Assembly (NCBI GenBank): GCA_964019055.1
Contig: OZ025206.1
Location: forward strand, 10,399,486-10,463,485
DNA: 64,000 nt
Direction of reading: 5' to 3'
DNA from: Anthopleura xanthogrammica
Taxonomy: Eukaryota > Cnidaria > Anthozoa > Actiniaria > Actiniidae
The notes beneath the pieces were generated by a model, which did not search any database, was not told the DNA's origin, and saw only the letters and a program-made list of their open reading frames with translations. Below, one piece after another: positions 33,101-43,965 of this stretch (the stretch's first letter is position 1; the number at the start of each line of letters is the position of its first letter). The position numbers were made by a program, and so were the translations under genes.

Positions 33101-34991
33101 ACATCAGTACATTCATGTAACTAGGCAACAAAAGACTTGTCCCTAGCAACAGGGTCACCCTACCTTCAAGTAACTAGGCAACAAAAAGACTTAGTAACCC
33201 TATAGCAACAGGGTCGTCCTACCTCGGCTCCGCGAGCTCCGCGAACTCCGTGTAGTTTTCGTACGGCTCCGAAAAGTTCTACACTTACTTGTTTTCGTCA
33301 TCGTTGTTTATGGTTGCTAGGTGCGCTTCGTTGGACTGACAAAAACTGTTTGCATCTTCCCAGGTTTTGGGCACGGAAAAGTACTTGAAACATGTGTCGC
33401 CTTTTTTCCCTGACGAGTAGAAATAGTGCCATCCTTTCTCGCACTTAGCTAGAGAATACAGGCATGTATATTAATAAAACTCATAAATTTGGAATAGCTG
33501 TATTGGACTAATTCTGATTTCAAGGATTAAAATAACTCAGTTGAACTTTTAATTTGGTACGGGTTATTTTACCTTCGCAAGCAGCAGTACATTTATCTGT
33601 CAACGCTGTTCTTTTCTCATGGATCTCACAATCTACCAGCAAATTCAGAAACAAGTTAAGTTACTGAACATAAAACGGAAGGTGATAAAGAATAAGGAAC
33701 ATGTTTCCAGAAAGATTGTTTTGTTAATTGTTTCCGTCCAAAGGTGGTTAAGAGGAAACAGTGGGAAATAAGTGTAACATTGTTCCCATGCGGCGCGGGA
33801 ACACGAAATGCCGCCGTACAAGTGCAAAAACATATTTTGTTTCTCGGAAGCAAAATTTGTCGCACGTAGAAATTTTTTAGCTTAACTGGGAAACACTGAG
33901 AAAGCATGGCAGCGTGGCTAGGGCTTTAGGTTGAAGCTGTCTGTAGCAGTTACACCTCACCTTTGATTGTCAGCCAATTCCGCGTGATTTCCTTTCCTCC
34001 TTCTGTTTCAATACTTCCCTGGTAAAGTGCCGAATCAGAAGGCATTAACCTTTTAATAATAATCTGGTCATTCTTGACTTCAATGTTGCTAAAATCTCCT
34101 GGAAGTTCTTGAGCATACTTTTGCCATTTGAAAGTTTTGTTCTTTTTGATAGGGAAGTAATGGTGTGCTTTTAGCGTCACGCATTCTCCTCGTTTCTTCT
34201 GGATTGGTGTTCTGTTTATCTCGTACACTTTCTCGCCTGGTTTAGTGGCGAAGAAAGAAATAAAGAGTTAGAAAAGCACAAAGAACGTGTTTACATGCTG
34301 ACTGTTATAAAGATTTACAACAGAACTAATTGACAAAATTATCTGACAACTCAACTCAATTATCTGACAACAAGGGGCAGCAATCCGGATTCAAGAGTAA
34401 CTACATGGTCTATTGATCTGAAATTGCCATTCCCTTGCTCACTGCCTGTACAAACCCATATTGTAAAACTAGGGATTAGTAGAGCACAAATTTGGAAATA
34501 CTTTATGCGTACATATATATTAGATGTAGTCGTTAGTCTTCTTCTAAAGAAGGTTCATAGTGATATGACAGATTCATTTGATGAATCAAGTTGCAAGGAA
34601 ACTTGAAAACTGCCTTTTAAACTAAACTTTCTATCAACCTGAAAACTTATGTCGTAAGGTCTCAACTCAAACACTTGGGCGACTTTAAACCCGGACTTTC
34701 AACCTTATTTTTATGGCCTTCAAGAAGTAAAGTAACTCTATAGTTGTCAGAACGTTCAGTTATGCTGACATCGAAATGGTATCCGAGATACTCAGTACAT
34801 CGGTTTCAAAAAGAGATACTAAAAGTTTTTCTTTTGGCAATTTTGAAAGCGATGTAAAGCTGCCCGTTTCGACAGACTTCACAGAAGACTACCTTTCTTC
34901 AAGCATACATACTTCTCTAATTAATACACTCACCAGCTAAGGCAACTGACGAAGCCAAAGCAAAGACGAAAAATTTGACTCCAAAAAGCAT
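30116..34991 (-). CDS. Type I membrane receptor: Ig-like domain plus two C-type lectin domains (8 exons)
   Basis: Exons 34991-34934, 34236-33961, 33632-33573, 33448-33289, 32926-32652, 31966-31763, 30871-30653 and 30276-30116 join in phase to about 470 aa. Exon 1 is a signal peptide (MLFGVKFFVFALASSVALA). Exon 2 is an Ig-like domain (GECVTLKAHH, FKWQKY, then MPSDSALYQGS in the place of the usual DxGxYxC; the last cysteine is absent). Exon 3 is a short Cys-rich linker. Exons 4-5 form C-type lectin domain 1 with EPN and WND, the calcium and mannose-type sugar ligands. Exons 6-7 form domain 2 with EPN and WSD and the closing TALPYVCEKR. Exon 8 has a transmembrane helix (about FAAWIAISMGAGLVIGIVAA) and a basic tail of roughly 35 residues. 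It probably binds glycans at the cell surface, either in recognition of microbes or symbionts or in adhesion; the ligand is unknown. No ITAM or ITIM is obvious in the tail. Confidence 0.85.
30335..30540 (+). mobile_element. SINE-like retroposon, copy 2
   Basis: Shares the segment order of the 17135 copy: GGGGTCTCGGGGTT, ATGTGAGTATAGAGTT, TCCAAGGGTTTTCC, AATTCCAATTGGATT, TTAGCCTTGCCCTGA and GATCAGCCCTG. The tail matches 61985-62045 closely. Intronic in the lectin receptor gene. Confidence 0.7.
31082..31660. repeat. ~580-bp GC-rich nested palindrome (foldback element)
   Basis: Outer arms (about 31082-31204 and 31490-31660) are imperfect reverse complements: GCAGCCACTGTGAG against CTCACAGTGGCTGC, GAGAAAGGACTAGGTCGAGA against TCTCGACCTAGTCCTTTCTC. 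Inner arms (about 31270-31345 and 31360-31425) also pair: CGCGCCGTCGTCCTTGC against GCAAGGACGACGGCGCG. The centre is near 31355. It is far more GC-rich than its surroundings. It sits in the intron between lectin exons 6 and 7. Confidence 0.8.
31979..32128. mobile_element. Palindromic MITE of the GGCAC-rich family, copy B
   Basis: Begins AGAGCAGATTTTATATTAGT and continues with GTGTGAAAAGTCACGGCA, CGGTTACGGCGCGG, CGAATGTTTTCATACACGG and GTGCCGTACGAAAAC, matching copy A at 17371-17535 segment by segment. Intronic in the lectin receptor gene, just after the exon 6 acceptor. Confidence 0.75.
33050..33222. repeat. Three ~55-60-bp tandem repeats in a lectin-gene intron
   Basis: Units contain TAGGCAACA, AAGACTT and CCCTAGCAACAGGGTC (in unit 3, CTATAGCAACAGGGTC), followed by CCTACC/CCTACA. 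The internal CCCTAGCAACAGGG is itself partly palindromic. Confidence 0.8.
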
Positions 34992-37290
34992 CTTCTATTG
35001 GCTCCAAGCCAGAATGAAGTTTAACTCACCTCACTTCGGTAAAATCATGTTTTGTAACATGTAAACTAAGTTCTTATTGAGATTTTCAAAGTATAGTTCA
35101 TATTTGACAAGGGTAATACGTAGTTGTTGTCTTTGACTACGAGACTATGCCATCTGTGTTGAGTCAATGTCACCAATCAAACAAAAGAAAAAAGATTAGC
35201 GTGATGTCAAAAGTGACAACTTCAAGTTAATAATAAAACCGTAATTGGTGATACCGCAGTCATCGTTGTCACGCAATCATTTGAAGCCTATGTTAGTTTT
35301 ACAATCCTTTCCACATTTAGAATTCTCTACAAACGACTAGTGATAAAAATCAGTTATTTAGAACAAATGTCCTAAATTTGTTACCCTTTTAGAAGATACC
35401 TCTGTTCTGATATACTAATCTTCACCGAAGTGCTACCGAGTAAGTATCGATTGATAGCCGAATGCTTGAAACTCTAAACACGGCGTGGTTCCTAAGCGAT
35501 CGAGTCGAATCGAGTCCATATCGTGTTGTGTTTCGTTTTGTACATAAAAACTGGTTTTTATATCGTCTGGATCTTATTCTCTGATCTTTTTACTCTAGAT
35601 CAGCTGTGTAATTAGTATAGAATATTCTCTACATAACCTTCAAACGACATGGATTTGGTTTATTAATTACTTTAGAGGCAAGAATGGCTGTCTGAGGTAA
35701 GAATGTTTATAGAAACCAAGCACAAATGTCTAAGAATTCTTGTCATTTTCTCTTTATATTTTCGCTTTCTAATTTGAATTCTTTTAGTGTGGTACGATAC
35801 TCCCTGATGGAATTTTCGATACGTATGTTGTTTCGAAATTATGTATTTTGATCGATGAAGTTTGTACTTATATTACGCGTACTGTACGCGTCTCTCTTAG
35901 CTTGTATTTAAGAAAGTAGATTAAATATCGCGTGTTCGAAGACTACGTACTGTAGTATAGAACTAAATATCTTTAATAACAGTCAGATCGTTGCTAGCTA
36001 TAAAGCAATAAAGTAAAACTGCATGATTTTTTAAATTTACTTTAATATAGAAAAACGTTTAAGATATTTCGCCATTCATTCATATATGTTGAAGAGTTCG
36101 ACATGTTCAACCTAATTATTAAAGCTTAAGCTTATACCTAATTTTCAAAATTGAGCTCTTTTTATATCCTCTTTCATATTCTAGGATTTAGAATAACTCA
36201 TCCTATATTTTTGAAAACCAACCTAGTTTTTATGAATTATTTCACTAACCAAGATAGTATTTTTCTTGACTTATTTTGTTAGTTTTGAATAAGAATAATA
36301 ATTCATGACAAAACAAGTTTGTTTGAGGTTTAAACATAATAAATCATTCATCAGCCTTGTATCATTTGCCTTCAGCAGTGACAGGAACTGACCAAGTGTT
36401 ATTTGAATTCTTATGAACAAAATATAATATGGTTGAGAAAACCATTTGTGAATATCTTAATTATTTCCCTTGACTTGACAGCTTTTTCTGTTGGATAATT
36501 TTAATTATACTTTCAATCAAACACCAGATTGAGTATGTTTTGGCTTTCTTCTTCATTTCTTATGAATAAAAATAATACCATTGAGAGCATCTTTTGTGGG
36601 TATTTTAATCATTTCCTCTGACTTGATAGCTTTCCTGTTGAATAATCTAATAAATATACTTTCAATCAAACACCAGATTGAGTATATTTTGGCTTTCTTC
36701 TTGTACTGGGGCATAAGTGTTTGAATTTATCTTACCAGCTAAATATACTTTTTACAAACACTTCAGGCTTTTCAGAATACATCATTGGCTGTGTTTATTT
36801 TGGATGATGAAAATTTCATCAAGATTTTAAAACATTGAAAAAAATAGACAAAATTTGCATCAGATTCTCGATTAAAATTATTCCCTTGACTTAATTTCCT
36901 GGGGTTGTTTAAACAATTTTCCTTCCACCCCTACAAAACTCAACAAGTTCATTTCCAATTTGTTAGCTGTGCCTCACTAAGTCTTGATATTTTTGTTTAG
37001 AATATTTTACCATTTGACTTTCAAAGAATATTCTTTAATTTTACTCCAACATTCCTATGCTAATCAATTAATTCAATTATCATATCTTTTTTCAGACACT
37101 ATGGAAACAGCTATAAAATGAATCTACTTGCTGTCAACTATGTTCACCAGAGCTTTGGTAGAATGTGTCATGTACCTTAGCTAAGCAGATAATAATGTAT
37201 ATTTGGATTTACCAGTTCCTGACAAATTAAACCAACACAATCTATATATTGTGTAAATTAATATTATACCACAAGTGGTTCCCAGTTACA
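34992..37290. other. Intergenic region between divergent lectin receptor and BTBD7 genes
   Basis: AT-rich promoter-side DNA for both genes. The only structure I recognise is a ~150-bp tandem duplication at 36408-36705. An intron-like AG near 35690 or non-coding first exons of BTBD7 could be present but cannot be shown. Confidence 0.5.
36408..36705. repeat. ~150-bp tandem duplication upstream of BTBD7
   Basis: Two adjacent copies share CTTATGAA(C/T)AAAA, TTGAC/CTTGA(C/T)AGCTTT, TGTTG(G/A)ATAAT, and the perfect stretch ACTTTCAATCAAACACCAGA followed by TTGAGTAT and TTTTGGCTTTCTTCTT. The copies end near 36553 and 36705. Confidence 0.85.
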
Positions 37291-40200
37291 ATGGGAACCA
37301 CATCTTCAGAACCAGTGACTCCACAACAACTCCAGTTAAATAGTTCTAAGAATGTTAATGATGAAAGAAGAAAGAAGTTCCCTAAATGGAATAACCTTCG
37401 GAAGAAACTATCAAGAGGTAAAAGTATGTTTAGGACGTTTGACCATGGGAAAATGCTACGAGAACTGACTCAAACCTGGAGTTATCAAGAAATAGTCGCA
37501 TTGGTTGATCATTATAGATCGTTAATGGAAATCAAAGAATCTGTTTCACAAATGAATCTAACCCGTCCTCATGTACAACCATTAAAGAAAGACATGTTGG
37601 ATTTGCTCCACAAAGGGATGTGTTCGGATGTTACTCTTCTTTTTAATGGCGTGAAGTTTCCTGTCCATAGATCCATTCTTTCTTCAAGATGCACCTATTT
37701 TCAAGAATTGTTTTTACAATGGGATAATGAAAGCACCACAGAAATTTCTGTCAATATTCCTGTTGATGGAATTACTGTAGAAATGTTTTCTACTTTACTG
37801 CAATATTTATACACAGGAGATTTTCCTGCACAGACCTCAGGACTTGATAGTTTAGATATGCTGATGGAACTAGGAGAAGAGTTTGGCACTCCAAATGTAC
37901 TAGAACAGGACTTGAAAGGTCTTTTATACAATGCCGAGCATGCAGATGTGCTTCTTGTTTTTCAAGGACTTCAGCCTCCTGATATCAAAGAAAATGCAGC
38001 CCTGACTGAAACAAGCTTTGAAGTGCCATGCCATAAAGCAATCCTCTGTGCACGCTCACCTTTTTTCAAATCTCTTTTACTCAAGCAAGACCTAAGTTTC
38101 CCAATCTCAAGTGATTCTGGTTGTATACGTCTTGTGCTGGATGAACGTGTCTTTCCTCGACAGTATGCTAGAGTGGTTCTCCAATGCATGTATACAGACT
38201 CCTTTGATCTATCCTCAGTTGTAAAGTGGAGCTCCGAGGAGAAGAAGGGATGTGGTTTGGGAACACATAATCTTCTAACGATGGCAGAAATTGCAATGGA
38301 AGTCTATGAAGTAGCCAGGTTTATTGAATTTGATGTCTTAGCACAGGGTTAGTATATTGAATTTCTTGCGAACAAGATTATCAAAAGATTTCTAAACCAG
38401 AAACTCAGAAAAAATATCTAAAAATATGTTAATGAAAATCTAAGGAAAATTGCTGAGATCTGGCTTGTTGACTACAAATCCCCCCACTCCACCACCCCAA
38501 ATACATAAACACATTTTAACCAATGCAACCTTTAAAAGTAAAATGTAATTTCTGTGGTCATAGGAGTGAATTTTGGAATAATCTATTTGGTTGGTATCTG
38601 TAAAAAAATATTTTAATTCCTGCTTCATCTTGTTGTTGAACTTCAGGTTGTGAAGATGTCCTACAGGAAGAACTATCGCCATCATCTGTCTTGGGTATCA
38701 TGGAATGGAGTGAGCAGCCATATGGATCTATCTGGGTGTCCAGACAGGCTCAGCAGTATTTACAGGATGAATTCTTGACAGTAGCTCAAAGTGATGCCTT
38801 TCACAAGCTACCCAAGAAGTACCTTGTTAAAATACTCCAGTCTGATTATGTTCAAGTAAGTGCTGCCAAATCAGCAGTCCTTCTAGTCCATTCATACTTA
38901 GATTAGTTTAGTAAGTGATCTTTGTTGGCACCTTATTGTGATAAAGATAATAGTGATCAGCAGTTAAGCTTGGGTTTAAAGCTTTTGTCAAAAGAATATC
39001 GCCATGGCAATCATTAATATTATTGGCAAGGAATTGTTTCTTTGTGCTAAGCTTGGATTCATCAAAAGCTGAGCAGGTTTTGATATGTTTTTTTTTGTTT
39101 CCACAGGCTTGTGAACATGATGTTTTATTGTCTGTGATAAGATGGGGTGAAAGTCAAGTTGCAAAGAAGATGCAGTCGATGCCAGGTTTGTATCATGGGA
39201 GATTAGAATTTCATTTTTTCAATCTGGGTCATAAAGGTCTGTTCAAATGGATCCAAAGCATGACTATGATTGCAACGTAGCGGCAAGCATATTTTAATGT
39301 ATTGATTGATATTTTGGTTTGGGGCTGGAATATGGGTCCAATGTGAGACAATTTGCACAAGGGGTGTCATGCGGCATAGTTCTTTGTAAAACTTATCTCA
39401 TGACACAGCTTTCACTTGCATTAGCAGTTTTAACTGTTAAAACAGTTCTATTTTCTCACCTAGAAGTCCAGAAAAAGAGCATGCATGTTACATCATTCCG
39501 TTTACTTGTGAGACTTTTTTCTCAAACGCTGTTGCACACAGCTTTCAACTAAAAGTTTCTACGTATAACGAGGACAAAAATCAACTCTCTATAATTTTAT
39601 TGAAATCTAGATACGATTCAAGATGGGAAGAGAACTGTTAAACGACGGGACATCATCAACAAAGGATTGAAGAAAGAACTTGCCGGCATCATCAACAACG
39701 TAAGGATTCAACATGTCCTACCACTGCATAGTGATTTGTTGGAGAGTGCAATAGAGAGGAGGCTGATCGACAGAGGTATGCCACTAGATATTGGAGAAGG
39801 AAGCTTTTATCCCAGCTGTCCCTGGATGAGAAGAAGACATGATAAAGATTTCGTGAAACCAAGACTTTTGTTGCCATACTACGAGGAAGCCAAGGTCAGT
39901 AAGGTTTCAAAACCCTAGTTTATGTCGGATCTTAATTTCAGAGGGAGGCGATGCAGGCGATTCGGCCAGTTCATCCAAAAAAAACATATTTCATGTCTCC
40001 AATTTGTTCATGAAGTCTCCGGAAAATTCTCAAATTCAATGATTTTACGGTCTTGGAGATGCTATTTCTTGCATATTCGAGGCATTTCTGGACAGAAATA
40101 ATGTACACTGGCATTCAGTGAACCCTTCCCTCTTACTGAGATCTAAACAAGATGAAAACAGCTAGAAAGAAGTTCTAACCTAAAAAGATTGCTTGTGGAT

Positions 40201-41726
40201 AGTGACGTATGCAGACGCGTTCCAGCTTCTTGCTAGTACGTTAAGCTACGGACACACGCTGCAAGGTGTAACATTACATTGCCTGCAATATTACACACAA
40301 TGTTGACCGTGTGTCCGCGCCTTTAGAAGCAACATACACAGCCTCAAGGCAGCTCTTCTCTAACAGGTGTGAGGAAAGACAACTGTTGTTAATGAGCAAT
40401 GCGCTACTGAGTCAGAGTCCAGATATAATAACTTTTTCCTGTCATCCATTTTCTCATTTTCTCATTGCGCTTTTTTCTCTTCAGAGAATCTTACAAGAAT
40501 ACAAAGACACAGAAATCCACCTCCTCCGACAGCGCATGCTTCGATTGGGTCAAAGTATCCCAGACACCCTGTACATGGTCAGCGAGACCAAAAACAAAAC
40601 CCGTGGCTCAGGTTCCCCTAAAGTTTCCAGTAGGTCCATCACAAACCTGGGCTATTGCACTGGCCGACGGTCTTACTCCAATGATATTGGTCTCTATTGT
40701 CGATCAAGAAGATCCAATTCATTATCTCAAGGTGCGTTTGAAGGTGTTTAACCGGGTTTGTTTGTGGAGAAGAAGGAAGCAATAGAATCAAAGATGGCGT
40801 GGGTAGTGCACTCGGGCCTCCCATCTCTTGGGTTTTCCCATTTGATCTCTAGACTCGCAATCACATGTCAGTAGAGTTTGTTGGGTCTCTCCCTTGATTC
40901 CAGGGTTTTTCTCCCGGGCACAGTTGACCACTCCCACACCCTGTCATCAAATTGACTGACCAATATTCTCATGATTCACAGCTGAAAGATTATTTTCTCG
41001 ATCGCGGGCTCAACGAGATTTTGGTCTCCCGGATGTTGCATCCGAGGTGCTCTTTCAAGACGATGAAGAATCAGCATCATCACCAGACATATCACGCTTC
41101 AATAAATCTACGCCCAGACCAATAACGAGAATTCCGGTAAGAGACTGGTTAATACTAATACCTTAACATACCCCATAGCGATGTTCGCGCTGACGTCACT
41201 TATTAATCTATTGGCTTCTGAAACAGATGAAAGAGATATTTTGTTTTATGGTTGGCAAATTTGAATGAGAAAAGATTCCTGACGTCATCTGTTTGCATGT
41301 AAACAATGATCATCACAATGCCAGTGGTTTTGATGTTTTGCATTCAGTTTTTACATATTGGAAGTATAAACCATCATAACTTAAGGACGCATCACGCAAA
41401 TCAAAAAATATTTTGCCATTCAACTATTTACTTCATGTAGATTCAATACTGAAGGTATCGAAAAAACGTCGTGCACTTTAAATACCACCTGTATGGCTGC
41501 ACTGATGGTGTAACGTGTACAACACATCTATTCTTTTTCTTAATCTCATACGTTTGTCAGCCCAGGATATAACTAAATATAACTCCAACTTGACTTCCCA
41601 AGAGTTGTTTTTAATCATTTTTGTTTGATTTTATAGGTTTGTTCGTCTGCATCTTTGCCTCTCGCAGCCGCACTTGTCCCGGATGTTGCCGCCTCATTGT
41701 CTCCTTCTCCGACACTCTCTGAATAA
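37291..41726 (+). CDS. BTBD7: BTBD7-like BTB/POZ and BACK protein (7 exons)
   Basis: Exons 37291-38347, 38647-38855, 39107-39185, 39611-39894, 40485-40731, 40982-41136 and 41637-41726 join in phase to about 706 aa. The start is the ATG at 37291: it gives an MG N-terminus like vertebrate BTBD7, suitable for N-myristoylation, while the upstream in-frame codons lack an ATG. BTB domain 1 is at about 110-200 (SDVTLLFNGVKFPVHRSIL, LLQYLYTGDF, EEFGTPN). BTB domain 2 is at about 215-350 (ADVLLVFQG, VPCHKAILCARSPFFK, YARVVLQCMYTD, RFIEFDVLAQG). The BACK region follows in exons 2-4 (WSEQPYGSIWVSRQA, VIRWGESQ, VRIQHVLPLHSDLL), then IPDTLYMV and RDFGLPDVASEVLF. Human BTBD7 is about 1130 aa; the long disordered tail is much shorter here. 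BTBD7 promotes epithelial cleft formation and lowers E-cadherin in vertebrates. The Ser-rich second half of exon 5 and exon 7 are the least certain parts. Confidence 0.88.
40795..40930 (+). mobile_element. SINE-like retroposon fragment, copy 3
   Basis: Contains GATGGCGTGGGTAGTGCACTC (tRNA-like A-box region), CACATGTCAGTAGAGTTTG, TTGGGTCTCTCCCTTG and CAGGGTTTTTCTCCCGGG in the same order as the other copies. It lies in BTBD7 intron 5. Confidence 0.65.
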
Positions 41727-41823
41727 CTAACAAGAATCGCAATGCAAATTCCTTAAACATCGTTTTGGAAGTTTTTCAATACGTCCTGACAGGTGAAAAG
41801 AAGTTTCACTGAATGCCAGAGGA

Positions 41824-41921
41824 TAGCCTGAGAAAACAGACTTCCTTTCGCTCCTCCTTCACCCGCGAAACTAAGGGAGGGGGGGGGGGAGTAGCGAAAG
41901 GACGTCTGTTTTATCAGGCTA
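41824..41921. mobile_element. 98-bp foldback element
   Basis: Arms of about 28 bp, AGCCTGAGAAAACAGACTTC and the reverse complement of GACGTCTGTTTTATCAGGCT, continue through CCTTTCGCT/AGCGAAAGG with two mismatches. The loop contains a G tract near 41877. Too small to encode anything. Confidence 0.75.
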
Positions 41922-42153
41922 GCAAGAGGACTGCTAAGGTCGAGGAGCACTCTAGAGTCTCTAGAACCCTGTGTAAGAGAATTTTTGAGACAAGTTCACT
42001 TCTGAAACATTTCATTTTTACTCCAGCTAACACAAATTCTGAATTTGTTGTATAATTCTTTTGGTGGAAAACCGATAAAAAAAGTTGCACTTAATGTTGA
42101 AATTCGACACTACGGATTTGCACGACTTCAAAACTTCTTAGCGGTGCGTTGAA

Positions 42154-42318
42154 TAGACCTCTTTACCTTCGTATGCAAATTGCCCATTTCAGACCACATG
42201 TCATTCCCTTGAGAAATCTTCTTTTGTTAAAATATTTACACATGAAAGAATCAACTCCCAAGAGTGGCATCATGTGGTCTGAAATGGGCACAACAAACAA
42301 CGGAGGTAAAGAGGTGTA
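42154..42318. mobile_element. Foldback MITE (TAGACCTCTTTAGC family), copy 3
   Basis: The ends TAGACCTCTTTACCTTCGT and ACGGAGGTAAAGAGGTGTA pair. The inner arms GCCCATTTCAGACCACATG and CATGTGGTCTGAAATGGGC are perfect reverse complements. Confidence 0.8.
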
Positions 42319-43965
42319 TTGACATTATTAGAGACAGCACACAAGACAAAAGTCTGGCTTTATGATTAGAACCTAAAGCGTAGGTGAAAATGATTTATAA
42401 ATTGTGCGGAAACGGCAATAGATGTATGGAAATGAGGTATAATTACGACAGAAACACGGCCCATTACAACAGAATCACCCAGATTATTTCAGATAGAGCA
42501 TCTAATAATGCTTTATTTTTGAAAGGAAAAAAGAAATGAAAAGAAATCTTGGGTAAGAATAGAAAATCTTTCGCAGCTGTTTTGTTATAGCTTCCGCTTC
42601 TGGTTCGCTCCATCTTCTTTATGACGTTTTTAGATCTAAGAATGGTCAAATATCTTACGTCTAGAAAATATTATGATATTTGTCTGTGCCTGAAGGTATT
42701 TTTTGTTTGAATAATGTAAGAATAATATATTCTCGAATTTTCATTCACGTTTATTCCAGTTATTTTTCCTTTTTTACGTTCTAGTTCAGATATCACTGCT
42801 TTAAATACCAAGTCACGGTTTTTAGGGTTACATTGTTTACATTACAAATGATTGATTGGTTATTTTTGTTGATTTAAATACCCACGATGTAAATGAAAGA
42901 AATATATTTATTATGCTGATTAAAAATTAATCATTCTTATATTGATTAGTTCTTCCTGTTTTTGTTTTTAAATTGATTTTTAAATTTTCTTTTTAATTTG
43001 AAAAAAGGTGGACTCTCGTATGTGATATTTGAAGCTTTCATTCTTTGACTCAAATGTCGTAATTCTGAGTTGTAAAATGGAAGTGAATGTATCATCCATT
43101 CACAATGCGCGAATGCAGCACAGGAAAAACCACAGGCAGCCCAAACTGAATGTTCCTCTAGGCTCGACTTGAGATTCTTCAAAAAGCAATACGCCGGTGT
43201 CTAGAAAGCCTGATATTAAAAACCCCGTAATAATAATCGTAATATTTGGACTCAAACATAGATAAACAACAGGATTGAAATTAATTTTTGAGAATGAATA
43301 CTCTATGCCGAAAGAGTTTGATTGCTTTTTCAATTTAAATATCAATATATTTTTTACTCATTGCTTCTTTCGATAGTAAGAAATAAATTGTCAAAATATA
43401 TACGAGTTCTTGTCACTCATGATATCAGATAAAATCAACAATTGCTAAAGCCTTAGCGCCAGTGTGTTAATGAGTATTCTTAACAAAATGTACTAAATTT
43501 TCAGCAAATACACTGCAAAACTGTTGTCAACAAACAGCTGCGAGAAGCTAGATTGTTCGTCTTGTTCTAAGATTCGTATTACAGTCATGGAAATCTAACA
43601 AGGATTTAGCTAATGTTAATGGTCAACCTGCAATTATTTAAACATGGCAAGCCGGAGTTTGAAAAAAGGATTCTTTTGGGCAGGTAGTTAGCTATCTTAG
43701 CAACCAGCGTAAAGTTAGCGATAAATGCTTGGAACAGGAGTGGAATATCTTATGGAAGCAAAAAAACGAAGGTTATAATTCAAACCAACATGTTTTTAAA
43801 AATAATTTAGCTGATTAATCTAATCATCCGTTAATACAGGGCAAATTTATTAAATTAATTATTGAATTTATATTTTTTGAATAAATTTCGACCTCTTAAT
43901 ATCCTCAGTAATCACCATTAACACCCAGTTGTAAAAGCTGTATATAAAACGTTATACACACATCA

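Larger units (their letters stand above)
41727..43965. other. Intergenic region between convergent BTBD7 and GPCR genes
   Basis: Contains two small inverted-repeat transposons (41824-41921 and 42154-42318). The rest is AT-rich with no recognisable exon. Candidate polyadenylation signals for the GPCR gene (AATAAA on the minus strand) occur near 43840-43890. Confidence 0.5.

Noticed and set aside
37249..37290. Extended N-terminus for BTBD7
   Set aside because: The upstream in-frame stretch starts at TTG, not ATG. The ATG at 37291 gives the family's conserved MG start.
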